NCBI GenBank assembly: GCA_030562195.1
Contig: CM060199.1
Location: forward strand, 42,226,722 to 42,290,721
DNA from: Nipponacmea schrenckii
Lineage: Eukaryota; Mollusca; Gastropoda; Lottiidae
Direction of reading: 5' to 3'
Length of the DNA stretch: 64,000 nt
Below the pieces are notes generated by a model. It saw only the letters and a program-made list of their open reading frames with translations, was not told where the DNA came from and ran no database searches. The position numbers and the translations under genes are program-made. Positions 43,317 to 54,507 of the stretch are shown piece after piece (the stretch's first letter is position 1; each line of letters starts with the position of its first letter).

Positions 43317-44572
43317 ATGGATAACCAAAAAAACAAAAACCCTAAACGTCGATTAACGGAAGTCGAATTTCAGGAAACGTCGTCCAACGATAATAGTTGG
43401 CCTCGTTTTCTTGTAATAGAGAGTTCGGATCCCGCAAAACCATTAAGTAAATTATCTCCTTTTGCGATCTCGAAAGGTTTATCTGGTTTAGCCAGTGAAC
43501 CAAAATCTATTAAAAAATTACGTAGTGGCCTGCTCCTCATAGAATGTCATCGCCGTATTCATTCAGAATTGCTTTTGAAATCAACTTCATTAGCAAACGT
43601 GCCCGTAATAGTATCACCTCATAAATCGCTGAATTCTTCAAAGGAGTTATCAGACATCCTGATTTAGATGGCTGTACTCCCGAGGAAATGCAGGAGGAAT
43701 TAGCCGCCATTGGTGTTGTCAAAGTCGAACGGATCTCCGTTCGACGAAATGGCGTGCTGACTCCAACCAACACCTACATTCTTCAATTCAACCACCCAGA
43801 AGTTCCTGCATCTATAAAAATTGGCTATTTAAACATCAAAGTGAGCCCTTTCATTCCAAATCCTTTAAGGTGCTTTAATTGTCAGCGATTTGGGCACGGT
43901 GCACGCACTTGTAAAAGTAAATCGAAGTGTGCCAAGTGCGGAAAGGAAGGCCACGACAGCAAGGATTGCTCTGACACTCCTTGCTGTGTAAATTGTACTG
44001 GAAGCCATGTAGCTTATTCTCGTGATTGCCCTAAGTGGCAATTCGAGAAAAATATACAAAAAGTCAAGACAGAACGTAAAGTTTCATACTTGGATGCCAG
44101 AAAGGTTGTCGAGGAATCGACACCGTCAACACCATCTGGTAAGACTTTCGCTACTGTAGTGAAGTCTACAAGTATGATTTCGATCGGTTGCCAGACGGAC
44201 GTTACTTGGCTAAATAAGCTGGAACTGAATTATTTTAAAGTTGCTCCACCACAACAAATGCCTCAACAAAGTGCATCCTTGGCGACACAGACTGAGTTGC
44301 GTCATTCTGTCTCTGTCAACAAGGATACCAGACCTAAGGAAATTATTCCTAAAGGCACTGGTAGGGAGGCTAAACAAAAAAACAGTAATGTATCTTCCAG
44401 TACAATTAAAAAGACTTCCGTTAAAAAGGGCGGATATTCAAAAAAGGCAGGAAAGGATCCGATCCTGTCGTCCATTTCTGAAGAAATGGATACAATAGAA
44501 ACTATAGAGGTTGCTGCAGTAGTTCACAACCCCCCTACTCGCACACCTCATAGTTTAGTTAATCATACCTGA
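43317..44572 (+). pseudogene. LINE-2 ORF1 (zinc-knuckle protein)
   Basis: ATG at 43317 (MDNQKNKNPKRRLTEVEFQE). A one-base change at ~43650 moves the frame; the rest runs 43688-44572. Three knuckles: CFNCQRFGHGARTC, CAKCGKEGHDSKDC and CCVNCTGSHVAYSRDC. The protein is clearly more diverged from copy 1 than ORF2 is, especially in the tail. It stops at TGA 44570-44572 just before the ORF2 ATG at 44575. Confidence 0.85.
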
Positions 44573-44574
44573 CG

Positions 44575-47500
44575 ATGAATTATAAAAATAATATAATTCA
44601 ATGGAATTGTCGAGGTTTAAGTCATAATATTTATGAGGTTCAGCTGTTAATTCAACAATACAATCCGTTGGCTATATGTCTCCAAGAGACATTCCTCAAG
44701 CCAACGGATATACATCTAGTGCCATTTAAACATTTTGTTTCTTACCACCATTATGGCACTGGTGATGACAAGGTCTCGGGTGGCGTTTCTATTATTGTTA
44801 ATAGAAACGTTGCTCAGTCCGAAGTCACACTCAATTCTCCTCTGCAGGTAATTGCCGTGCGAGTAACACTCCACGTGCCTATTACCCTATGCTCCATCTA
44901 TTTGCCACCTAACTCCACTCTAAACCCCAGAGACCTGGATGACCTTGTTGCCCAGCTTCCATCTCCTTGCATTTTGCTCGGAGATTTCAATGGTCACCAT
45001 TCTTTTTGGGGTAGTCCTGATGACAACAGCAGAGGAAAATTAATAGCTGACTTCATATATGACAACGATCTTTGTATCTTTAATGACGAATCGCCTACAT
45101 ATTTCTGCTCAAGAACAAAAACCTTTTCTCATCTAGATCTGACAATTAGCTCACCATCTTTGTTCCAAGATTTTTCTTGGAGTGTCCATGACGATCTCTG
45201 CCACAGTGATCATTATCCTGTAATTCTACGGAATAATGGTCCTTCACCAGTAGACAGGCCACAAAGATGGAAACTCTCTAAAGCTAATTGGCCCCTCTTT
45301 GAGGCGCTTTGCATTTCTTCTTTTCCTCAACATGATCTAGATGAAGCAGATGACCCGATGGAACTATTTATCACCATCTTACAAGATGTATCGGGTCAGG
45401 CGATTCGTAAAACCTCGGCAACTCCAAAACGATTCAATAAACCATGGTTTAATGAAGATTGTAAGAAAGCACTGAAAGAACGTAATCGTGCTTTACGACT
45501 GCTTGAACGTGCTCCTTCCGATGACAACATGGCCTCTTTTCGCATTGCACGGGCCAAGGCCAGGCGGACTATCCGCCAGGCAAAGAGGTCGTCATGGCAG
45601 GAGTACGTGTCAAGGATCAACAGTCGTACGTCTTCCAAATCAGTCTGGGATAGGATTCGTAGGATCAAGGGTAAAGCGGATACAATATCTGTGAACCATC
45701 TAGAAGTAGATGGTTCAACGCTCACCACACTACCAGATATTGCTAATTCGTTGGCAAGTAATTTTTCTTTCAATTCATCCTCAAACTTTTCCTCTGATGC
45801 TTTCCAGAGAGTCCGTCTCCGGGAAGAGAGAAAAAGGTTAAATTTTACATCTAAAAATGAGGAATATTATAACGAAAAATTTACTATATCTGAACTAAAG
45901 TATTCTTTAAAACAGGCCCATGATACAGCTACTGGGCCTGACGATATTCATTATCAGATCCTCAAACATCTTCCTTACCCTACATTAAAAAAACTTTTAC
46001 TTATATTTAACCAGATTTGGGATGACGGTGTCTTTCCCCCTTCGTGGAGGATTGCTACTATTATTCCCATACCTAAACCTGGTAAGGATCCTACGAATCC
46101 TACAAATTATCGCCCTATTGCATTGACCAGCTGCATATGTAAAACCATGGAACGGATGATCAATAGAAGGCTCGTTTGGCACCTCGAGTCCAACAATCTA
46201 CTTACTTACCTCCAATGTGGATTTCGGTCCCAAAGGAGCACTCTTGATCATCTCGTTAGATTTGAATCGTTCGTCAGGGACGCCTTCATCCAAAATCACC
46301 ATTTAGTAGCCATATTTTTTGATTTGGAGAAGGCATATGACACTACTTGGAGATATGGCATTCTTCGCGATCTCTTTGACTTCGGTCTGAGAGGAAGATT
46401 GCCATTATTTATCTCCAATTTCCTACATGATAGGACGTTTAAGGTACGACTTGGCTCTATATTTTCCGACCCTTTTCCTCAGGATAATGGAGTTCCTCAG
46501 GGTAGCATATTATCCGTTACCCTTTTTTCCATCAAGATAAATTCCATCACGTCGTGCCTTAGACGGGGGGTTGATGGCTCTCTGTATGTTGATGACTTTC
46601 AGATGTGTTACAGTTCTACTAACATGCAGACGATCGAGCGTCAGTTGCAGCTTTGCTTAAACAATCTACAGCAATGGGCAACTGACAATGGATTTCGATT
46701 TTCGAAATCCAAGACCGTCTGCATGCATTTCTGTAAACGAAGAGGTTTGCACCTTGACCCAGTGCTACGTTTGGACAATGCTGTCGTTCCTGTTGTACAG
46801 GAATTTAAGTTCCTTGGTCTTACATTTGACAGCAAGCTTTCTTTCCGTCCACACATTAAAATCCTCAAGAACAAATGTCTGAAAGCTCTCAACATACTGA
46901 GAGTCTTATCCAACACTGACTGGGGAGCCGACCGTAAGGTCCTCCTCCGATTATATCGAGCTTTGGTTCGATCCAAGCTCGATTATGGGTGCCAGGTGTA
47001 TGGTTCAGCTCGTCCATCCTACCTCAAAGAACTTGACACCATACACAACCAAGGACTTAGAATCAGTTTAGGCGCTTTTCGCACAACTCCAGTTGAAAGT
47101 CTGTACGTCGAGGCTAACGAACCCTCATTGTACGACAGACGTGACAGACTTTCACTGCAGTACGCAATAAAAATAGCATCTTTGCCATATCATCCGGCTC
47201 ATCGCCCCGTATTTAGTCCTTATTTTGAGCATTTGTACGAGGCAAAGCCTCGTGCAATTTCTTCTTTTGGAGTCCGCATTCAACCACTTTTGTCAGCGGC
47301 TGGTATCAGCCACGACAGTATTGCGGACTTCATAATGACCACAATTCCACCTTGGTCAATTGCTCCATTTCAGATAGACTTTAGTCTATCAAGCAATAAG
47401 AAGTCACAGACAAGCTCGATCGTCTTCAAGTCCAAATTTCTTGAATTAAGGGCTAAATATGGGGATTATGCTCCTTTCTATACAGATGGGTCCAAGGATG

Positions 47501-48263
47501 GTGATAAGGTGGCAGCTGCAACAGTGACACCATCCGAAGTCCTGTCTGTATCTCTTCCACCAGCAGCCTCTATTTTTACTGCAGAACTCGTTGCCATTTT
47601 ACAGGCACTCGAGTTCTTTCAGTCCTCATTATCCTTAAAAAAATGTATCATCTATTCTGATTCTCTGTCTGCATTACAAGCTATTCATAACATCCAGCTA
47701 GTGCACCCAATAATCGGAGATATTTACAAGCTCTTTGGGCCAAAAAAGGACATTGTCCTTTGTTGGCTTCCCAGTCACATGGACATACGGGGAAATGACA
47801 AGGCAGATGCGGCGGCTAAGGCTGCTTTGTCACTGCCTGTCTCCCCCTTGTCCTTGCCTTACACCGACTTTAAGTCGGTGATAAGGACTTTTATTTTGAA
47901 ACGATGGCAGCAAAAATGGGATGCTGCAGATACAACAAACTTCATGCCATCAAACCTCTTTTGGGGGACTGGCCATCCTCTTATTGTGCCAACAGGAGAA
48001 ATGAAGTTGTTTTGTGTCGCTCTCGTCTTGGACATACTCACCTTACCAACTGTTACCTGCTCAAGCGAGAGCCTCAACCAGTCTGTGAGCATTGCCAGGT
48101 TCGCCTGACAGTGAAACACATTCTGATTGAGTGCACGCATCTCAAACCTATAAGATCTCAGCACTACCGTGCTAGATCCTTGTTCCATCTGTTTGCGCAA
48201 CCTTCTCTTTATGAGAAGGTTGTCGCGTTTTTAAAACAGACTAATCTGTATTATAAATTTTAA
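44575..48263 (+). pseudogene. LINE-2 ORF2: APE endonuclease, RT, RNase H, zinc knuckle
   Basis: 1177 codons are open. APE endonuclease (~5-225): IIQWNCRGLSHN, LQETF, LGDFNGHH and SDHYPV. RT (~480-740): GPDDIHYQIL, PKPGKDPTNPTNYRPIAL, FDLEKAYDTTW, GVPQGSILSVTLF and the catalytic SLYVDDFQM. RNase H (~960-1090): FYTDGSKDG, TAELVAIL, SDSLSALQ and LPSHMDIRGNDKAD. A one-base deletion at ~47935 sends the frame to a stop at 48108; the terminal knuckle CEHCQVRLTVKHILIEC lies in the next frame to 48263. It is otherwise nearly intact, so recent activity is likely. Confidence 0.92.
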
Positions 48264-48507
48264 AATATATTTGTGTTATAGTTTTGTTTTTGCTATTTTG
48301 TTTTTAGCCCATATTGGGTTACAACCATTCTGTGATATAGTTTTTAGCATTGTTTTGTTGCCCTTTTTGGGGTTTCTGTGATAATTTTTATTTTAATGTA
48401 TTGATTTTCTAGTTTTAATTTTTGTTTTTATTTTAAATCGTATTCAAGTGCTATATAGCCCGTTTAGGTGCTGATGCACTTTAATACATTTCATTTCATT
48501 TCATTTC

Positions 48508-48779
48508 GAATTTACTTTTATATTTATAAATACGAACTCGATCTCCAACTTTAAATTTGAGTTTAATATTTAAATTCTCTTTTCAAAATTGTTTTGTGTG
48601 TTAATTGATTTTATAATATCTGGATTTTTTGAAGCTTCTGTAGGAGTAACTTTTATAGATGAATGAATTTTATTATTATATTCATCGACAACAATGGGTA
48701 ATATTTTAAGCCATTTTTGAGAATTCAATTCTGTGAACTTTTTGAATAATTTTTTTTTTAGAGTTCTGTTAAATCTCTT
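48508..48779 (-). pseudogene. Integrase middle piece (C)
   Basis: Continues the integrase upstream of LINE-2: NLIFKLKFKVGDRVRI-like, TEASKNPDIIKSINTQNNF and EYNNKIHSSI, to RFNRTL. A one-base loss near 48590 relative to the duplicate at 51871-52144 shifts the frame. It is cut at 48780 by ISL2EU-2. Confidence 0.75.
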
Positions 48780-51203
48780 AATGGGGTTCGCCGGAGATTT
48801 GCTCTCCCCAGGTGGCGTGCGTGTACTATCAGTCGTGCGTGAAACCGGATGTTGATTTTTTGACGTCTGATCGTATAGGCCTATTTCATAGTCATAATAT
48901 CCTTAGCTTAGTTTAACATTATTAGCAGTTATCAACAAATCGGAAATGCCTCAGTATTGTTCTGTACCAGAATGCACTAACTCAGGAGGTCACAGATACC
49001 CTAAAGACAAGGATTTGAGAATGAAATGGCAAGTGGCTGTTCGTCGAATCGATCCTGTCACCAGACAACTATGGCGGCCATCGAAAAGCGATGTTGTGTG
49101 TCGGGCTCACTTCAAAGATGAAGACTACACCACTACATTATTAGGTTAGAAAATGATTTAACTACATTTGAGTACATCATTTCGTTAGACGTTATTTGAA
49201 GTTGCCTTCTATGATGCTATGCTTTGTTTTTAAACCTATTCAAATGTTAATTTTTTTTTCTTTATTGTTTGTTTGTTTGTTTATTTCTGTATTATAGCCT
49301 AGTAGTAGTAGCTCTTTCCCAGAACAGAAGAGAAAAAGATGGTTAAGGTAACATACATGTTATTAGTTTTTGATTTTATTGTTAACATATTTATGGAATT
49401 TACCTTAATTATGCCTTAAATTTTTTTAAGAATTCAAAAAATGTTAGGCTACTATTTTCAAGGAATTAATCATTCAAAAAATGAAAAATTTTAAGAATTT
49501 CAAAAGTCAGTTAATTCAATGTTAAACTGTATCTTTATTAAAAATTAAATATATTTCTCTTCCTATGGATTAAGGTTTTATTTATTCAACAAAAATAATC
49601 TTGAACACTTTACTCTTTTGTAGGGGAAAGAAGTCGATTAAAATTGGATGCTGTGCCTTCCATATTCAACTTCAGAAGACAATGTCAACAACGTCCTATG
49701 AGCAAACGTCTGCAGAGGGAGAATGAAGCCAATGAAGCCATTGATAATATCCAGATGGAAGTAGTTTTAGACTCGACTTGTGATGTTTCTCCTACAACTA
49801 ATGAATCCCCACGTGACAAAGATTTTACTGATACTTTATTTCAGGATGAACATATTCAGTGTAACCTTTCTGGTAGATATGGTATTGAAATGTTTATAAA
49901 TAACTCAAAGGCTGTCCACTATTATACTGGTTTTCAAAACTATGATCATTTCATGTATTTTTTTTCCATACACTTGGTCCAGCTGCTTATGAATTGAATT
50001 ATCAGTGTGTATCTTTGACGCTTCAAGACCAACTATTTTTAACTTTGATGAAGTTGCGTCAGGCCAAGGAAGATATAGAATTAAGTTTGCTTTTCAATAT
50101 ATCTGAGTCAACTGTGTCACAAATAATTATAACTTGGATTAATTTTTGCTATTTTCAACTGAAAGAAATGAAAATATGGCCATCACGAGCAACTGTTGAT
50201 CAACATATGCCTGATGATTTTGGTAAAAAATTTTCGTCAACTAGGGTAATTTTAGATGCCACTGAAACGCCTATCCAAAAGCCATCTCATTTAGATGCGC
50301 AGAGGTAACATGGTCTAGTTACAAGCACCGCAATACCATTAAGACTATGATTGGGTGTACACCTAGAGGTGCCGTTTCTTTTATTAGTGATTCATATGGG
50401 GGCTCCTCAAGTGATCGACAGATTATTGAAAATTCTTCATTGCTTGACCCTTCTCCAGGCATGTTAGAAAAGGGAGACAGTATTATGGCAGATAGAGGCA
50501 TTATGGTCCAAGATCTTTTTGCTGCTCAAAATGTATATGTAAATACACCCATAACACTAAAAGGTAAATCTCAACTAGAGCGTTGTTAAAGATCGCAGAA
50601 TTGCATCTAAAAGGATTCATATAGAGCGAATAATTGGTCTGAGCAAAACTTTCAAAATTTTAAAGGTAGATCTTCCCCCCAGCAAATTAATTCTTGGGTC
50701 TAGAATTGTCTATGTCTGCTTTGCAATTTCAAATTTCAGAAATTCAATTGTAAATGAGTCTGCTTGATTTGTCTTATAAAAGAAAGTCCTAAGCAAAATA
50801 AACAAATGTTTTTTTCATATATTTATTACGAACATTTATATTATCATGCACAATCATTCAATAAAATCTCAGGTAAAAGAACATTTTTCATATTTTTAAT
50901 TGTTAATAAGCAAAATATATTTAGTTAATCATAAACAAACTAATTCACAGTTTTTAGTTGTTGTATACACATGTAATAAAATACTTGTACACAATTACAT
51001 TGTTTTTTATGAAAAAGTCGCACATGAATATGAAGCTCAACACTGAAAGCTAAAAAACTGAAGACAATATGATCTTTGAAACAAAAACAATGCCAAACAG
51101 ACTTGCGGATGAGTTGACAAAGACAGAAGCCAGATTTTACAAAACTGGTGCAATATATGGTTTCAGGTGTTCTTGGTAAAAAAGTTCTAGTTTTGGGAGC
51201 ATT
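48780..51203 (+). mobile_element. ISL2EU-type transposon, copy 2 (left part, to gap)
   Basis: Left terminus AATGGGGTTCGCCGGAGATT, the THAP transposase gene and the first bases of the convergent nuclease region, then the 500-N gap. Nearly identical to 52145-54570 including shared frameshifts, with a few indels (AGT repeat length at ~49305, 50305). Probably the alternative haplotype of copy 3 rather than an independent insertion. Confidence 0.8.
48946..50767 (+). pseudogene. THAP-domain DDE transposase, ISL2EU copy 2
   Basis: Exon 1 (48946-49144) encodes the THAP finger CSVPECTNSGGHRYPKD with VVCRAHFKDEDY. The intron has a weak donor GTTAGA and an acceptor TTGTAG at ~49622. Exon 2 opens with AVPSIFNF. 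Frameshifts: at the T8 run near 49960, at ~50307 (one or two bases lost relative to copy 3) and after KSQLE at ~50580. Catalytic blocks VILDATETPIQKP, FISDSYGGSSSDRQ and IHIERIIG are all present. Confidence 0.8.
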
Positions 51204-51703
51204 NNNNNNNNNNNNNNNNNNNNNNNNNNNNNNNNNNNNNNNNNNNNNNNNNNNNNNNNNNNNNNNNNNNNNNNNNNNNNNNNNNNNNNNNNNNNNNNNN
51301 NNNNNNNNNNNNNNNNNNNNNNNNNNNNNNNNNNNNNNNNNNNNNNNNNNNNNNNNNNNNNNNNNNNNNNNNNNNNNNNNNNNNNNNNNNNNNNNNNNNN
51401 NNNNNNNNNNNNNNNNNNNNNNNNNNNNNNNNNNNNNNNNNNNNNNNNNNNNNNNNNNNNNNNNNNNNNNNNNNNNNNNNNNNNNNNNNNNNNNNNNNNN
51501 NNNNNNNNNNNNNNNNNNNNNNNNNNNNNNNNNNNNNNNNNNNNNNNNNNNNNNNNNNNNNNNNNNNNNNNNNNNNNNNNNNNNNNNNNNNNNNNNNNNN
51601 NNNNNNNNNNNNNNNNNNNNNNNNNNNNNNNNNNNNNNNNNNNNNNNNNNNNNNNNNNNNNNNNNNNNNNNNNNNNNNNNNNNNNNNNNNNNNNNNNNNN
51701 NNN
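51204..51703. other. Assembly gap of 500 N
   Basis: Exactly 500 N. The sequence right of it restarts in the 3' end of the I-group LINE and repeats what lies at 48340-51203, so the gap separates two versions of the same region. Confidence 0.98.
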
Positions 51704-51870
51704 TTTTTAGCATTGTTTTGTTGCCCTTTTTGGGGTTTCTGTGATAATTTTTATTTTAATGTATTGATTTTCTAGTTTTAATTTTTGTTTTTATTTTAAA
51801 TCGTATTCAAGTGCTATATAGCCCGTTTAGGTGCTGATGCACTTTAATACATTTCATTTCATTTCATTTC
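51704..51870 (+). mobile_element. LINE-2 3' end, duplicate
   Basis: Matches 48340-48507 of LINE-2, from TTTTTAGCATTGTTTTGTTG to the TTTCA tail, followed by the same integrase junction. Confidence 0.85.
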
Positions 51871-52144
51871 GAATTTACTTTTATATTTATAAATACGAAC
51901 TCGATCTCCAACTTTAAATTTGAGTTTAATATTTAAATTCTCTTTTTCAAAATTGTTTTGTGTGTTAATTGATTTTATAATATCTGGATTTTTTGAAGCT
52001 TCTGTAGGAGTAACTTTTATAGATGAATGAATTTTATTATTATATTCATCGACAACAATGGGTAATATTTTAAGCCATTTTTGAGAATTCAATTCTGTGA
52101 ACTTTTTGAATAATTTTTTTTTTAGAGTTCTGTTAAAGTTGTCT
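51871..52144 (-). pseudogene. Integrase middle piece, duplicate (C)
   Basis: Same stretch as 48508-48779 but in a clean frame for 77 codons (51859-52092 track: KILPIVVDEYNNKIHSSIKV). It differs by one base in a T-run and by the junction to ISL2EU (AAAGTTGTCTT against AAATCTCTT). Confidence 0.8.
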
Positions 52145-52311
52145 TAATGGGGTTCGCCGGAGATTTGCTCTCCCCAGGTGGCGTGCGTGTACTATCAGTC
52201 GTGCGTGAAACCGGATGTTGATTTTTTGACGTCTGATCGTATAGGCCTATTTCATAGTCATAATATCCTTAGCTTAGTTTAACATTATTAGCAGTTATCA
52301 ACAAATCGGAA

Positions 52312-54137
52312 ATGCCTCAGTATTGTTCTGTACCAGAATGCACTAACTCAGGAGGTCACAGATACCCTAAAGACAAGGATTTGAGAATGAAATGGCAAGT
52401 GGCTGTTCGTCGAATCGATCCTGTCACCAGACAACTATGGCGGCCATCGAAAAGCGATGTTGTGTGTCGGGCTCACTTCAAAGATGAAGACTACACCACT
52501 ACATTATTAGGTTAGAAAATGATTTAACTACATTTGAGTACATCATTTCGTTAGACGTTATTTGAAGTTGCCTTCTATGATGCTATGCTTTGTTTTTAAA
52601 CCTATTCAAATGTTAATTTTTTTTCTTTATTGTTTGTTTGTTTGTTTATTTCTGTATTATAGCCTAGTAGTAGTAGTAGTAGCTCTTTCCCAGAACAGAA
52701 GAGAAAAAGATGGTTAAGGTAACATACATGTTATTAGTTTTTGATTTTATTGTTAACATATTTATGGAATTTACCTTAATTATGCCTTAAATTTTGTTAA
52801 GAATTCAAAGAATGGTAGGCTACTCTTTTCAAGGAATTAATCATTCATAAAATGAAAATTTCAAGAATTTCAAAAGTCAGTTAATTCAATGTTAAACTGT
52901 ATCTTTATTAAAAATTAAATATATTTCTCTTCCTATGGATTAAGGTTTTATTTATTCAACAAAAATAATCTTGAACACTTTACTCTTTTGTAGGTGAAAG
53001 AAGTCGATTAAAATTGGATGCTGTGCCTTCCATATTCAACTTCAGAAGACAATGTCAACAACGTCCTATGAGCAAACGTCTGCAGAGGGAGAATGAAGCC
53101 AATGAAGCCATTGATAATATCCAGATGGAAGTAGTTTTAGACTCGACTTGTGATGTTTCTCCTACAACTAATGAATCCCCACGTGACAAAGATTTTACTG
53201 ATACTTTATTTCAGGATGAACATATTCAGTGTAACCTTTCTGGTAGATATGGTATTGAAATGTTTATAAATAACTCAAAGGCTGTCCACTATTATACTGG
53301 TTTTCAAAACTATGATCATTTCATGTATTTTTTTTCCATACACTTGGTCCAGCTGCTTATGAATTGAATTATCAGTGTGTATCTTTGACGCTTCAAGACC
53401 AACTATTTTTAACTTTGATGAAGTTGCGTCAGGCCAAGGAAGATATAGAATTAAGTTTGCTTTTCAATATATCTGAGTCAACTGTGTCACAAATAATTAT
53501 AACTTGGATTAATTTTTGCTATTTTCAACTGAAAGAAATGAAAATATGGCCATCACGAGCAACTGTTGATCAACATATGCCTGATGATTTTGGTAAAAAA
53601 TTTTCGTCAACTAGGGTAATTTTAGATGCCACTGAAACGCCTATCCAAAAGCCATCTCATTTAGATGCGCAGAGTGTAACATGGTCTAGTTACAAGCACC
53701 GCAATACCATTAAGACTATGATTGGGTGTACACCTAGAGGTGCCGTTTCTTTTATTAGTGATTCATATGGGGGCTCCTCAAGTGATCGACAGATTATTGA
53801 AAATTCTTCATTGCTTGACCCTTCTCCAGGCATGTTAGAAAAGGGAGACAGTATTATGGCAGATAGAGGCATTATGGTCCAAGATCTTTTTGCTGCTCAA
53901 AATGTATATGTAAATACACCCATAACACTAAAAGGTAAATCTCAACTAGAGCGTTGTTAAAGATCGCAGAATTGCATCTAAAAGGATTCATATAGAGCGA
54001 ATAATTGGTCTGAGCAAAACTTTCAAAATTTTAAAGGTAGATCTTCCCCCCAGCAAATTAATTCTTGGGTCTAGAATTGTCTATGTCTGCTTTGCAATTT
54101 CAAATTTCAGAAATTCAATTGTAAATGAGTCTGCTTG
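52312..54137 (+). pseudogene. THAP-domain DDE transposase, ISL2EU copy 3
   Basis: Exon 1 52312-52510 (THAP finger), intron to 52993 with donor GTTAGA and acceptor TTTTGTAG, exon 2 in frame from 52994 (GERSRLKLDAVPSIF). The frame shifts at the T8 run near 53333 and again after KSQLE at ~53952; between these, 53364-53960 is open with LLFNISESTVSQIIITW (HTH), VILDATE and SDSYGGSSSDRQ. The Glu block IHIERIIGLSKTF lies in the third frame. Transposition now would need a helper, but the nuclease partner survives. Confidence 0.85.
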
Positions 54138-54507
54138 ATTTGTCTTATAAAAGAAAGTCCTAAGCAAAATAAACAAATGTTTTTTTCATATATTTATTAC
54201 GAACATTTATATTATCATGCACAATCATTCAATAAAATCTCAGGTAAAAGAACATTTTTCATATTTTTAATTGTTAATAAGCAAAATATATTTAGTTAAT
54301 CATAAACAAACTAATTCACAGTTTTTAGTTGTTGTATACACATGTAATAAAATACTTGTACACAATTACATTGTTTTTTATGAAAAAGTCGCACATGAAT
54401 ATGAAGCTCAACACTGAAAGCTAAAAAACTGAAGACAATATGATCTTTGAAACAAAAACAATGCCAAACAGACTTGCGGATGAGTTGACAAAGACAGAAG
54501 CCAGATT

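Larger units (their letters stand above)
42798..48507 (+). mobile_element. I-group LINE, copy 2 (near full length)
   Basis: 5.7 kb: leader CCCCAGTGGACCGGGG, ORF1, ORF2 and the TTTCA tail ending at 48507. It is inserted in the integrase gene of Polinton C. The right flank resumes exactly with GAATTTACTTTTAT. The left flank has ~15 extra bases (ATGAAGTAAATTAA), and no clear target duplication is visible. About 95% identical by eye to copy 1 in ORF2, less in ORF1. Confidence 0.9.
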
